Under the pieces are notes generated by a model that did not search any database, was not told the origin of the DNA, and saw nothing but the letters and a program-made list of their open reading frames with translations. From Trujillonella humicola (GTDB taxonomy: Bacteria > Actinomycetota > Actinomycetes > Mycobacteriales > Geodermatophilaceae): a DNA stretch of 64,000 bases. Location: positions 1-64,000 of the forward strand of contig NZ_JBJNRJ010000001.1 in NCBI RefSeq assembly GCF_046233715.1, written 5' to 3'. The position numbers and the translations under genes were made by a program. Positions 41,158-50,349 of this stretch are shown piece after piece (within the stretch, counting starts at the first letter, position 1; every line of letters starts with the position of its first letter).

Positions 41158-41266
41158 GACGAGAGGCGCCCGGGTGAGCCGGGGCGCCGGTGGTGCGTGA
41201 GCCGTCTGTGACGGCCGGCCTCCCGGCAGGGCCCGTCGCGAGCCTGTGAGCCGGGGGGGGCCCGCC

Positions 41267-41407
41267 TCAGGCCCGGCGCACCCGGCGGGGGTTGGCGAGC
41301 AGCTGCGACACCGGGCCGGCGGTCGACTGGTCCCCCCGGGCCTCGTCCACCAGTTGCTCGACGGCGTTCTCCGTGGTCACCCGGGCCTCGCGCTGCGTGT
41401 CCTCCAT
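41267..41407 (-). CDS. Small protein (46 residues)
   Basis: The protein begins MEDTQREARVTTENAVEQLV and ends NPRRVRRA. It is one amphipathic helix followed by a basic tail. The ATG at 41407 is preceded by GGGAGGGGAGG at a workable spacing of 9-10 bases, and the codon pattern matches its neighbours. It sits between the TetR gene and the metal transporter, with no known function. Confidence 0.6.
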   Translation of the reverse strand: MEDTQREARVTTENAVEQLVDEARGDQSTAGPVSQLLANPRRVRRA

Positions 41408-41486
41408 GGAGGACAGCCTCCCCTCCCGGCCCGCCGGGGAAACAGCCCCACGGGAGTGAGATGCAGCCGAACCCCTGAGATGTGCC

Positions 41487-42406
41487 TCACAGCGCCGCTG
41501 CGCGGCTCGCAGTCGGCACGACGTCGGAGGTGTGCCCGCCGCCGCCGTGCCCGCCGCCGCCCGAGGCGGTGCGACCGCGCCGGCGGGTGGCGGTGAGCAC
41601 GGTGGCCCAGGTCAGCACCGAGACCGTCACGACGAAGAAGCTCGGCGGCAGGTTGAACATGGCCGCGAGGACCAGGCCCGTCCACACCGACAGCAGCGCG
41701 ATCGCGACGGAGATCGCCGCCACCCGTCCCGGCCGGGCGGTCAGCCGCAGCGCGGTCGCGGCCGGGGTCACGACCAGGCCGAACAGCAGCAGGGTGCCCA
41801 CCACCTGGACCGCCATGGTGATGGTGAGGGCGAGCAGGACGACGAACGCCACCCCCAGCGCGCGCACCGGCACCCCCCGCGCCTCGGCGACGGCCGGGTC
41901 GACCGAGGCGAACACCAGCGGCCGGGCGACGAGGGCGAGGACGACCACGACCGCGGCGGTGAACAGGGCGAACACGACCAGTTCGTCGTCGGAGACCGCC
42001 AGCAGGTTGCCGAAGAGCACCGACGTGGTGGTGCTGGCGTTGGCGCTGGCCAGCGATCCGAACAGGACCCCCAGCCCGGTGGCGAAGGCCAGGACCGTGC
42101 CGGTGGCGATCTCCCGCTCGGCCACGCGCCGCCCGAGCAGGCCGATGAGCAGCCCCCCGCCCAGGCAGAACACGGCGAGGCCGAGCGTGACCGGGGCGCC
42201 GACGAGGATGGCACCGGTCGCGCCGGGGAAGCCGATGTGGGCCAGGGCGTGCGCGGCGAAGGCGTTGCTCCGGGTGACGACGAAGTAGCCGAGCAGGCCG
42301 GCGGCGATCGCCACCAGCGAGCCGCCGAGCAGGGCGTTGCGCATGAAGCCGGTCTGGAGGACGTCCCACCAGTTCGACTGGAACTGCACGGAGGCGGCGA
42401 GCGCGC

Positions 42407-42410
<4 letters not shown>
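41487..42410 (-). CDS. Metal ABC transporter permease (zinc/manganese type)
   Basis: This 307-residue ABC-3 family permease has about eight membrane segments (FMRNALLGGSLVAIAAGLLGYFVV, HALAHIGFPGATGAIL, QVVGTLLLFGLVVTPAATA). It has a short Gly/His-rich cytoplasmic tail (GGGGHGGGGH) that may bind metal. It forms the membrane channel of the importer with the ATPase and the solute-binding lipoprotein upstream. Its ATG overlaps the ATPase stop (ATGA). Confidence 0.88.
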
Positions 42411-43221
<811 letters not shown>

Positions 43222-43225
<4 letters not shown>

Positions 43226-44160
43226 ACCGAGTCCTCGAGGGCGTCGGAGAGTCGCTCCAGCTGGTCCACCTGCCACTCGACGAACGAACCGTCGTCGTCC
43301 GGCGGGGATTCCGTGACCTCGACGACGGGGACGCCCGCCCGCTCGGCCGCGGTCCGCAGCCGATCGGGCAGCCCGACGACGGTCTGCGTGTTGTGGACGA
43401 GGACGTCGACCCGCCCGGCGACCAGTGCGGCCTCGAACTCGGCCACGTCGCCCGGGGCCGGCTCGCCGCTGCCCTGGACGCCGGACCGGTAGCCCTCGGG
43501 GGTGGCGTCGGTGAGCCCGACGGCCCGGGCTGTGCGGTCGAGGACCGGCTCGGTCGCCGCGTACGAGCGGCCGGCCGAGACCTCGCGCAACCGGGCCAGC
43601 GCCTCGACGTAGGGCTGCAGCTCGGTGGTGAACCGCTGGCGCTGCTGCTGCAGGTAGGGCGCGGCGTCGGCGGAGAGCTCGCTGAGTGCCTGCGTCACCG
43701 CGTCGGCGACGCGCGGGAGCAGCTCGGGCTCGTACCACAGGTGCGGGTCGTCGCCGGGCCGTGCGCCGGCCACCTCGGCGACGTCGACGACGACCGGCCG
43801 CGGCGAGACGCCGGCCGCGGCGTCGGCCGCCCAGGTGTCGTACCCGAGGCCGTTGTAGACGACGAGGTCGGCGTCGGCGAAGGCCGCGACGTCCCCCTCG
43901 GTCGCCTCGTACCCGTGCGGGTCGCCCGCGCCCTGCCCCAGCACGGTCGTGACCGTGGTGCAGTCGCCGCCGAGCTGGTCCACCACCGAACCCCACGGCG
44001 CGACCGAGACGACGACGTCGAGGACCTCCCCGGGGCAGTTCGCGGGATCCCCCGCGTCGGTGACCGGTCCGGCGTCCCCGTCCGAGCAGCCGGCCAGGGC
44101 CAGGCCGGTGAGGACCGCCAGGACGGCGGCCGGGGTGCGACGCACGGAGCTCCTCGGCAT
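43222..44160 (-). CDS. Zinc/manganese solute-binding lipoprotein (ZnuA-like, cluster A-I)
   Basis: About 312 residues. There is a lipoprotein signal ending LALAGC, then the metal-binding fold with histidines in GDPHGYEATEGDVAAF, DDPHLWYEPELL and VLVHNTQT. It has no long His-rich loop, unlike many ZnuA proteins. It captures Zn(II) or Mn(II) outside the membrane for the ABC importer. ATG 44160 lies inside a Zur-like box; GTG 44145, with GAGGAG six bases upstream, may be the true start. Confidence 0.85.
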
Positions 44161-44174
44161 GGGAATCGTTATCG
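44160..44174 (-). promoter_or_regulatory. Zur-like box at the start of the metal importer
   Basis: On the minus strand CGATAACGATTCCCA agrees at 11 of 15 positions with the TGATAATGATTTTCA type Zur site that I recall from mycobacteria. A CATACT -10 (44182-44187) lies just upstream. Repression by zinc-loaded Zur is the natural reading. Confidence 0.5.
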
Positions 44175-44258
44175 GTCCTCCAGTATGGCGCATGCCCGGA
44201 CGTCCGCCGTCAGGCCACCGGCAGGCCCTCGTGTCCCGCGGAGTGTGTACGCCGTCCC

Positions 44259-44278
44259 GACATGCGATACGACATGTC
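44259..44278. promoter_or_regulatory. Inverted repeat before the acetamidase/formamidase gene
   Basis: GACATG-N8-CATGTC (20 bases) lies 47 bases before the ATG at 44325, in the divergent intergenic region. A dimeric regulator site is likely, but no regulator gene is next to it. Confidence 0.45.
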
Positions 44279-44324
44279 ACGCAGGGGAAACAGCCGGGTA
44301 ACGCGCGCGCGGTGCGATCGACGC

Positions 44325-45434
44325 ATGACGACCGCCACCTCGCTCCTGGCGCTCTCGCCGCAGGCCGAGCGCACCTTCGCCGCCCCGGCCCCCTCGCAGC
44401 ACGCGCTCCCGGCGACGCCGGCGACGGTGCGCTGGGGGGCCATCGACCCGGCGGCCGCACCGGTCCTGGAGGTCGCCTCGGGGGCCGCGGTCGCGGTGGA
44501 GGCGGTGACCCACCACGCGGGGGACGCCCCGGAGCTGATGATGGACGCCGCCCTCGACGAGATCTGGGCGGCGATCCCCGAGGCGGAGCGCGGGCCCGGC
44601 GTGCACGTGCTCACCGGCCCCGTCGCGGTCGCCGGGGCGCGCCCGGGCGGGGCGGTCGCCGTCCGCATCGGGACCATGGCCCCGCGGGTGCCCTACGGCT
44701 CGAACTGCGCCGCCAACTGGGGCCTGCTGTACGACACGTACGGCAAGGAGCGGATCACCGTCTACGAGCTCGACTCCTCCGAGGGGGTGCCGGCCGGCGA
44801 GTTCCCGACGATCGCGCAGCCGGTCTTCGGCTACGACTTCACCTCGCGGGCGCTGTACGACGTCCCGGGGTGGCGGACGCCGGCGTCGGCCCGCGTGGAG
44901 GAGCCGTTCACCCGGCCGGTGCGGGTGCCGGTCCGGCCGCACTTCGGGCTGATGGGCGTGCTGCCCGGAGGCGACGACGTCCTCTCCAGCATCCCTCCGG
45001 GCGTCTTCGGCGGGAACGTGGACAACTGGCGGTTCGGCCCGGGCGCCACCGTCTTCTACCCGGTGTTCCGCGAGGGCGCCGGCGTCTACTGGGGCGATCC
45101 GCACTTCGCCCAGGGCGACGGCGAGGTGTGCGGCACGGCGATCGAGGCCTCGGCGAACGCGACCGTGCGGCTGGCCGCGGTCGACGACCTGCGACTGCGC
45201 GCGCCGATGCTCGAGACCGGCACCCACTGGTACACGCACGGTTTCGGCGCCGACCTCGACGCGGCCGCCCGGATGGCGGTCGAGGAGATGATCACCCTGC
45301 TGCAGTGGCGGGTCGGGCTGTCGGCCGACGACGCGTACTCGCTGTGCTCGGTCGCCATGGACCTGGGCGTCACCCAGGTCGTCGACGGCACCCTCGGCGC
45401 GCACTGCGGGATCCGCCGCGACATCTTCGGCTGA
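44325..45434 (+). CDS. Acetamidase/formamidase family protein
   Basis: This 369-residue protein of the FmdA/AmdA family has VHVLTGPVAVAGARPGGAVAVRI, FGYDFTSRALYD, PHFGLMGVLP, NVDNWRFGPGATVFYPVF, GDPHFAQGDGEVCGTAIEAS and MITLLQWRVGLSADDAYSLCSVAMDL. Members hydrolyse short amides such as formamide or acetamide to acid and ammonia. ATG 44325 was chosen, although the ribosome site is poor. A hairpin repeat follows 18 bases after the stop. Confidence 0.88.
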   Translation: MTTATSLLALSPQAERTFAAPAPSQHALPATPATVRWGAIDPAAAPVLEVASGAAVAVEAVTHHAGDAPELMMDAALDEIWAAIPEAERGPGVHVLTGPVAVAGARPGGAVAVRIGTMAPRVPYGSNCAANWGLLYDTYGKERITVYELDSSEGVPAGEFPTIAQPVFGYDFTSRALYDVPGWRTPASARVEEPFTRPVRVPVRPHFGLMGVLPGGDDVLSSIPPGVFGGNVDNWRFGPGATVFYPVFREGAGVYWGDPHFAQGDGEVCGTAIEASANATVRLAAVDDLRLRAPMLETGTHWYTHGFGADLDAAARMAVEEMITLLQWRVGLSADDAYSLCSVAMDLGVTQVVDGTLGAHCGIRRDIFG

Positions 45435-45452
45435 CCGAGCCCCCCGTCCCCT

Positions 45453-45515
45453 CGACGAGATCTGCACAGTCGTCACCATCAGCGGCTGATGCCGCCCACT
45501 GTGCAGATCTCGTCG
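45453..45515. repeat. Dispersed hairpin repeat, copy 3
   Basis: Perfect 18-bp arms (45453-45470 and 45498-45515: CGACGAGATCTGCACAGT / complement) close on ATCAG-CGG-CTGAT. It lies between the acetamidase gene and the DUF559 gene, both on the plus strand. Confidence 0.92.
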
Positions 45516-45540
45516 CGGCTGTGGACGGCGCGAGCGCGTG

Positions 45541-46446
45541 ATGGGCCGCTCCGGGCACCCTGCGCCGGTGCCCAGCCGCTCTCCCCGCCTCCGCGTCCAC
45601 GGCCCCACCACCCGCTCGGAGGTCCTCGCCGCCGGCCTGGGTGAGCGGGCACTCCGCCACCCGGGCGTGCGCCGGCTCTCCCGGGACACCTACCTGCCGC
45701 GGGCACTGGCCGACGACGTCGACTCCCGGGTCGCCGCCGTCCTCCTGACCGCACCACCCGGCGCGGTCGCCAGCCACCGGACGGCGGCGGAGCTGTGGGG
45801 GCTGCAGATCCCGCTGCAGCCGCGCGACGCGCGGGTGCACCTGACCGTCGACCCCGGGAGCTCGGTGCGCGCCCGGCAGGACCGCTGCATCCACCGGACC
45901 GCCCGTGTCCCGGCCGATCTCACCGAGTCCCGGGGCCTCCCCGTCACCACGCCCGCCCGCACGTGGCGGGACCTCGCCTCGGTCCTGGAGCCCGCCGCCC
46001 TGCTCGCGGTGACCGACCAGGTGCTCAGGCGGTTCTGCTCGCCCGGTGACCTCACCGACGCACTGGCCCGGCGTCCTGGCGGCCGGGGGGCCAGACGGGC
46101 GCGGGACGTCCTACCGCTCGGCAACCCGCGTGCCGGTTCGCCGATGGAGTCCGTGCTCCGGTGGCTGCTCCACGACGCCGGCCTGCCGGGACCCGTGCTG
46201 CAGTACCGGATCGTCGACGGCGACGGCCGCATCCTGGCGGAGGTGGACATGGCCTGGCCGGAACACCGCCTCGTCGTCGAGTTCGACGGCGACGTGCACC
46301 GCGAGCGCGACGTCTTCGTCCGGGACCTCCGCCGCCAGAACGGGATCGTCCTGACCGACTGGACCGTCCTCCGCTACACCTCTGCGGACACCCAGGGCCG
46401 GCCGGACGCCGTGGTGGGCGAGATCGGCGCGGCCCTCGGCCGCTGA
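45541..46446 (+). CDS. DUF559 domain protein (Vsr-like nuclease fold) with AbiEi-like N-terminus
   Basis: About 301 residues. The N-terminal part (TTRSEVLAAGLGERALRHPGVRRLSRDTYLP) resembles a winged-helix AbiEi-type region; the middle is VASHRTAAELWGL. The C-terminus is a DUF559 domain of the restriction-endonuclease/Vsr fold: SPMESVLRWLLHDAGLP, then EVDMAWPEHRLVVEFDGDVHR and LTDWTVLRYTSAD. Nuclease activity is possible but unproven. The start may be 45538, 45541 or GTG 45568. It lies exactly between hairpin copies 3 and 4. Confidence 0.78.
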   Translation: MGRSGHPAPVPSRSPRLRVHGPTTRSEVLAAGLGERALRHPGVRRLSRDTYLPRALADDVDSRVAAVLLTAPPGAVASHRTAAELWGLQIPLQPRDARVHLTVDPGSSVRARQDRCIHRTARVPADLTESRGLPVTTPARTWRDLASVLEPAALLAVTDQVLRRFCSPGDLTDALARRPGGRGARRARDVLPLGNPRAGSPMESVLRWLLHDAGLPGPVLQYRIVDGDGRILAEVDMAWPEHRLVVEFDGDVHRERDVFVRDLRRQNGIVLTDWTVLRYTSADTQGRPDAVVGEIGAALGR

Positions 46447-46454
46447 GAGCCGGG

Positions 46455-46511
46455 CGAGATCTGCACAGTCGTCAGCATCCGGCCCTGATGGTGACGACTG
46501 TGCAGATCTCG
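46455..46511. repeat. Dispersed hairpin repeat, copy 4
   Basis: Perfect 19-bp arms (46455-46473 and 46493-46511) begin CGAGATCTGCACAGTCGTC and have further inner pairing. It lies between the convergent DUF559 and cytochrome P450 genes, 9 bases from one stop and 23 from the other. Confidence 0.92.
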
Positions 46512-46533
46512 TCGAGGAGCTGGAGGGGACGGG

Positions 46534-48759
46534 CTAGAGGTCGAGGGTGAGGGACGGCGTCCTCGCGCGACCGACGCAGACCATCATCGAGCGGCCCGCG
46601 GCGCGCTCCTCCTCGGTGAGCACCGAGTCGCGGTGCTCGGGCACCCCGGCCAGCACCCGCGTCTCGCAGGCGCCGCAGTAGCCCTTCTCGCAGTCCGACG
46701 ACAGCGTGGGGACGACGTCGCGCAGCGCCTCGACGATGCGGCGGTCGGCCGGCACCGTCACCGTCGTCCCGGTGCGGGCGAGGTGGACGTCGAAGGCCAC
46801 GTCGTGCGAGGTGTCGACCGCCACCTCCTCCTCCGGAGCGGTGAAGCGCTCGACGTGCAGCCGCCCGGAGATCCCGGCCGCGGCGCACGCGGCCTCCATG
46901 GCGGCGATCATCGGCGCCGGGCCGCAGCAGTAGACGGCCGTCCCCGGGCCGGTCGCAGCCACGGCGGCGGCGAGGTCCGGCACGCCGTGCACGTCCTGCG
47001 GCAGCAGCTGCACCCGGTCCCCGGCGAGCGTCGCGAGGTCCTCGGCGAAGGCCATCGACGCCGCCGTCCGCCCGCCGTAGAGCACGCGCACGGAGGCGCC
47101 GCGACCGGTCAGCTCCCGCGCCATCGCCAGGATCGGGGTGACGCCGATGCCGCCGGCGACCAGCAGGTAGTCCGGCGCCTCGACCAGCGGGAAGTGGTTG
47201 CGCGGGCCGCGGACGGTCAGCCGGGCGCCGGTGCGGGCGAGCTCGTGCAGCTCGACCGACCCGCCGCGGCCGGCGGCCTCCCGCAGGACGGCGACGGTCC
47301 AGGTCGGCTCGGCCGGGTCGCCGCACAGGGAGTACTGCCGCAGCCGGCCCGAGGGCAGCCGCACCTCCAGGTGCGCCCCGGGGGTCCAGGCGGGCAGCTC
47401 CGCGCCGGACGGGTCGGCGAAGGTGACCGCGACGACGTCGGTGGCCACCGGGCGCACCGCGGTCACCTCGAGCTCGCGGGTGACGATCGCGGCGGGGGCG
47501 GGCGCCGAGCCCAGCCGCGGCCCCGGGGTGAACAGCGCCGGGATCGCGTCCCAGCCGGTCTGGTTGCCGCGGGTGGGGTAGGGGACCAACCCCTCGGGCA
47601 GGACGCGGTAGTCGGGCAGCCGGGTGAGGACCTGGCGCATCATCTCGCCGAACATCGCCCGGGCGAGGTGGGCGCCGGCGCAGCGGTGGGTGCCGATGCC
47701 GAAGGACAGGTGCCGCTGCGGGTTGCGGTCCAGGACGACGCGCTCGGGGTCGGGGAAGACCTCGGGGTCGTGGTTGGCCGCCACCCAGGGGATGAGCACC
47801 CGCTGGCCGGCGCGCATCGGCACCCCGCCGATCTCCGCGTCCGCCAGCAGCGTCCGCGCCATCGACTGCGAGGGGGCGAACACCCGCAGGAACTCCTCGA
47901 CGGCGACGTCGAGCAGGGCCGGGTCGTCGATCAGCCGCTGCCGCTCCTCGGGGTGCTCCGAAAGCCACACCAGCGTCGAGCCGGTCAGCGAGGTCGTCGT
48001 GTCCACGCCGCCGGCGACCAGCAGGTACATCACCGAGACGAGCTCCTGCTCGGTGAACGGCCGGCCCGCGGGGTGCTCGGCGTGCACGAGCGCGGAGACG
48101 GCGTCCTCGCGCGGGTCCTCCCGGCGCGCGGCGATGAGCTCGCGGATGCGGGACTCCAGGTACATCAGGCCCTCGACGCCGCGCATCGCCCGCTCCGTGC
48201 CCGGGACGCTGGCGAAGATGTCGTGCACGGGCCCGGCGAGCTTCTTCCAGTCGTCGGTGGGGAAGCCCAGCCAGTCCAGGGTGATCGCGGCCGGCACCGG
48301 GTTGGTCAGGTCGCGGACGAAGTCGACCGATCCGGACTCCACGAACGCGTCGATCGCCGCGGTGGTGTGCCGGGCGATCATCGGCCGCAACGCCTCGACG
48401 GCCTCGAACGACAGCAGCGGGTTGATCAGCTCGCGGTAGGGCGTGGACCGCGGCGGGTCGAGCTCGATCGGGTACTGCTCGAGCCCCGGGCCGAACGGGA
48501 TCACGAACGAGATGCCGCGGTCGCCCGCCGGCGCCCGCTCGGAGGAGAAGGTGGCGTCGTCGCGGGCGATGCGGACGACGTCGGCGTGCCGGGTGGTGAA
48601 GAAGAAGCCCTCGTGGGCCTCGGTCCACCCCACCGGCTGCGTCCGGCGGAACCGGCGGTAGTAGGCCACCGGGTCGGCGTTCGCCTCGGCGGAGTGGTGG
48701 TCGAACTGCTCGCCGGGGGATCCGGCAGCGGGCTCGGTACGGGGGTCGGTGAGGGTCAA
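46534..48759 (-). CDS. Self-sufficient cytochrome P450 fused to reductase and ferredoxin (CYP116-like)
   Basis: This 741-residue three-part protein starts with a P450 domain (I-helix AGGVDTTTS at 249-257, ExxR at 289-292, heme ligand Cys360 in FGIGTHRCAG). A phthalate-dioxygenase-reductase-like flavin/NAD(P)H domain follows (RQYSLCGDP, GGIGVTPILAMA). It ends in a plant-type [2Fe-2S] ferredoxin domain (Cys690, Cys695, Cys698, Cys728). This is the class VII architecture of P450RhF. Such enzymes hydroxylate or dealkylate small aromatic or terpenoid substrates without separate partners. It starts at TTG 48759 with GGAG upstream. Confidence 0.93.
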   Translation of the reverse strand: MTLTDPRTEPAAGSPGEQFDHHSAEANADPVAYYRRFRRTQPVGWTEAHEGFFFTTRHADVVRIARDDATFSSERAPAGDRGISFVIPFGPGLEQYPIELDPPRSTPYRELINPLLSFEAVEALRPMIARHTTAAIDAFVESGSVDFVRDLTNPVPAAITLDWLGFPTDDWKKLAGPVHDIFASVPGTERAMRGVEGLMYLESRIRELIAARREDPREDAVSALVHAEHPAGRPFTEQELVSVMYLLVAGGVDTTTSLTGSTLVWLSEHPEERQRLIDDPALLDVAVEEFLRVFAPSQSMARTLLADAEIGGVPMRAGQRVLIPWVAANHDPEVFPDPERVVLDRNPQRHLSFGIGTHRCAGAHLARAMFGEMMRQVLTRLPDYRVLPEGLVPYPTRGNQTGWDAIPALFTPGPRLGSAPAPAAIVTRELEVTAVRPVATDVVAVTFADPSGAELPAWTPGAHLEVRLPSGRLRQYSLCGDPAEPTWTVAVLREAAGRGGSVELHELARTGARLTVRGPRNHFPLVEAPDYLLVAGGIGVTPILAMARELTGRGASVRVLYGGRTAASMAFAEDLATLAGDRVQLLPQDVHGVPDLAAAVAATGPGTAVYCCGPAPMIAAMEAACAAAGISGRLHVERFTAPEEEVAVDTSHDVAFDVHLARTGTTVTVPADRRIVEALRDVVPTLSSDCEKGYCGACETRVLAGVPEHRDSVLTEEERAAGRSMMVCVGRARTPSLTLDL

Positions 48760-48828
48760 CTCGCGCTCCGGAGGGGCTCGAGGCGGGACGCGCGGTGTTG
48801 CCCGGCCGCGCCACCGGGACCAGCGAGA

Positions 48829-50289
48829 CTAGACGGCGCGCGGCGGCAGCAGGCGGATGGCCACGGCCTTCTCCTGCGTGTACTCCCGCATCGCGGCGTA
48901 ACCGCCGCCGCGGGAGAACCCGCTGTCCTTCTGCATGTTGAACGGGAAGCCGATCACGCCGGCGTCGTGGAACTGGTTCACCGCGACCTGGCCGCTGCGC
49001 ACGCCGGCGGCCGTCCGGATCGCCCGGGAGACGTCGGAGGTCCAGATGCACGACAGCAGCCCGAAGTCGGTGCGGTTGGCCAGCTCGAGGGCCTCGGCGT
49101 CGTCGGCGAAGGTCTGGATGGCCAGCACCGGGCCGAAGACCTCCTCGCGGACGATCCGGGCGTCCGGGCCCACGCCGTCGACCACGGTGGGCTCGACGAA
49201 CCAGCCGGCGTCGCGGTCGGCGGGGACCCCGCCGCCGGTGAGCACGCGGGCCCCGGTCGTGGGCAGCTCGGTCAGGAAGCCGAGCACCCGCTCGCGCTGC
49301 GTGGCGTTGACCAGCGGGCCCATGTCGAGGTCCTCGTCCCAGGCACCGATCCGGACCGCGCGCATGGCCTCGACGACCCGCTCGCGCACCTCGTCGGCGA
49401 TCGACGCCTGCACGACCAGGCGTGACCCGGCGTAGCAGTTCTGCCCGGCGTTCTCGGTGATCGAGCCGACGATCGCCGGGATCGCGGCGTCCAGGTCGGC
49501 GTCGGCGAAGACCAGGTTCGGCGACTTGCCGCCCAGCTCCAGCTTCACCGGCACCAGGTTCTCGGCGGCCGAGCGCATGATCGCCCGGCCGGTCGCGGTC
49601 GAGCCGACGAAGCTCAGGTGGTCGATGCCGGCGTGCCCGGAGAGGGCGGCGCCGGCCTGCGGGCCGCCGGTGACGACGTTGAGGACGCCGGCCGGGATGC
49701 CGGCCTCGGCGGCCAGCTCGGCCAGCGCCAGGACGACCAGCGGCGCGACCTCCGAGGGCTTGAGGACGACGGTGTTGCCGGCGGCCAGCGCGGGCGCGGC
49801 GTTGGCCGCGGTCAGCACGGCGGGCACGTTCCACGGCGTGATGACGGCGCACACGCCCAGCGGCTCCATCAGCGTGTAGCCGTGGAAGTCCGGGCTGCGG
49901 GTGGGCAGCGTGACGCCGGTGAGCTTGTCGGCCGCACCGCCGAAGTAGCCGATGATGCCGCCGGCGATGAAGGCGTTCATCCGCCCGCCGGACAGCGGCT
50001 TGCCGACGTCCTGGGCCTCCAGCGCGGCGAGCCGCTCGGCGTTCTCGAACACCAGCTGCGACCAGCGGGAGATCAGCGCGCCCCGGTCGGTGGGGTTGGT
50101 CGCCGCCCAGCCGGGGGCCGCCCGGCGCGCCGCGGCCACCGCCGCGTCGACGTCGGCCGCGCCGCCCTCGGCGACCGTGGCGAACGGCTGCCCCGTGGCC
50201 GGGTCCACCAGTTCCAGGCGCCCTCTGCCGGCGGCGGGCGTCCAGGTCCCGTCGATGAACTGCAGGCCCTCGCGGACGGACGTCGTCAT
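48829..50289 (-). CDS. Aldehyde dehydrogenase
   Basis: This 486-residue NAD(P)-dependent aldehyde dehydrogenase has general base Glu251 in LELGGKSPNLVF and catalytic Cys285 in ENAGQNCYAGSRL. It keeps the TPWNVP and GNTVVLKPSE cofactor motifs. It is upstream of the P450 gene with 69 bases between them and probably in one transcript; together with the divergent aryl-alcohol-type dehydrogenase it could oxidise a hydroxylated product to the acid. Confidence 0.92.
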   Translation of the reverse strand: MTTSVREGLQFIDGTWTPAAGRGRLELVDPATGQPFATVAEGGAADVDAAVAAARRAAPGWAATNPTDRGALISRWSQLVFENAERLAALEAQDVGKPLSGGRMNAFIAGGIIGYFGGAADKLTGVTLPTRSPDFHGYTLMEPLGVCAVITPWNVPAVLTAANAAPALAAGNTVVLKPSEVAPLVVLALAELAAEAGIPAGVLNVVTGGPQAGAALSGHAGIDHLSFVGSTATGRAIMRSAAENLVPVKLELGGKSPNLVFADADLDAAIPAIVGSITENAGQNCYAGSRLVVQASIADEVRERVVEAMRAVRIGAWDEDLDMGPLVNATQRERVLGFLTELPTTGARVLTGGGVPADRDAGWFVEPTVVDGVGPDARIVREEVFGPVLAIQTFADDAEALELANRTDFGLLSCIWTSDVSRAIRTAAGVRSGQVAVNQFHDAGVIGFPFNMQKDSGFSRGGGYAAMREYTQEKAVAIRLLPPRAV

Positions 50290-50325
50290 GCCGAGATCGT
50301 GGGCGCGGGCATCTCGTCAGTCAAG

Positions 50326-50342
50326 ACGGTCTCTCGTACCGT
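50326..50342. promoter_or_regulatory. Inverted repeat between divergent ALDH and ADH genes
   Basis: ACGGT-N7-ACCGT lies in a spacer of only 60 bases between the divergent starts at 50289 and 50350. It is the only symmetric element there and may be the operator shared by both promoters. Confidence 0.45.
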
Positions 50343-50349
50343 GACACGC

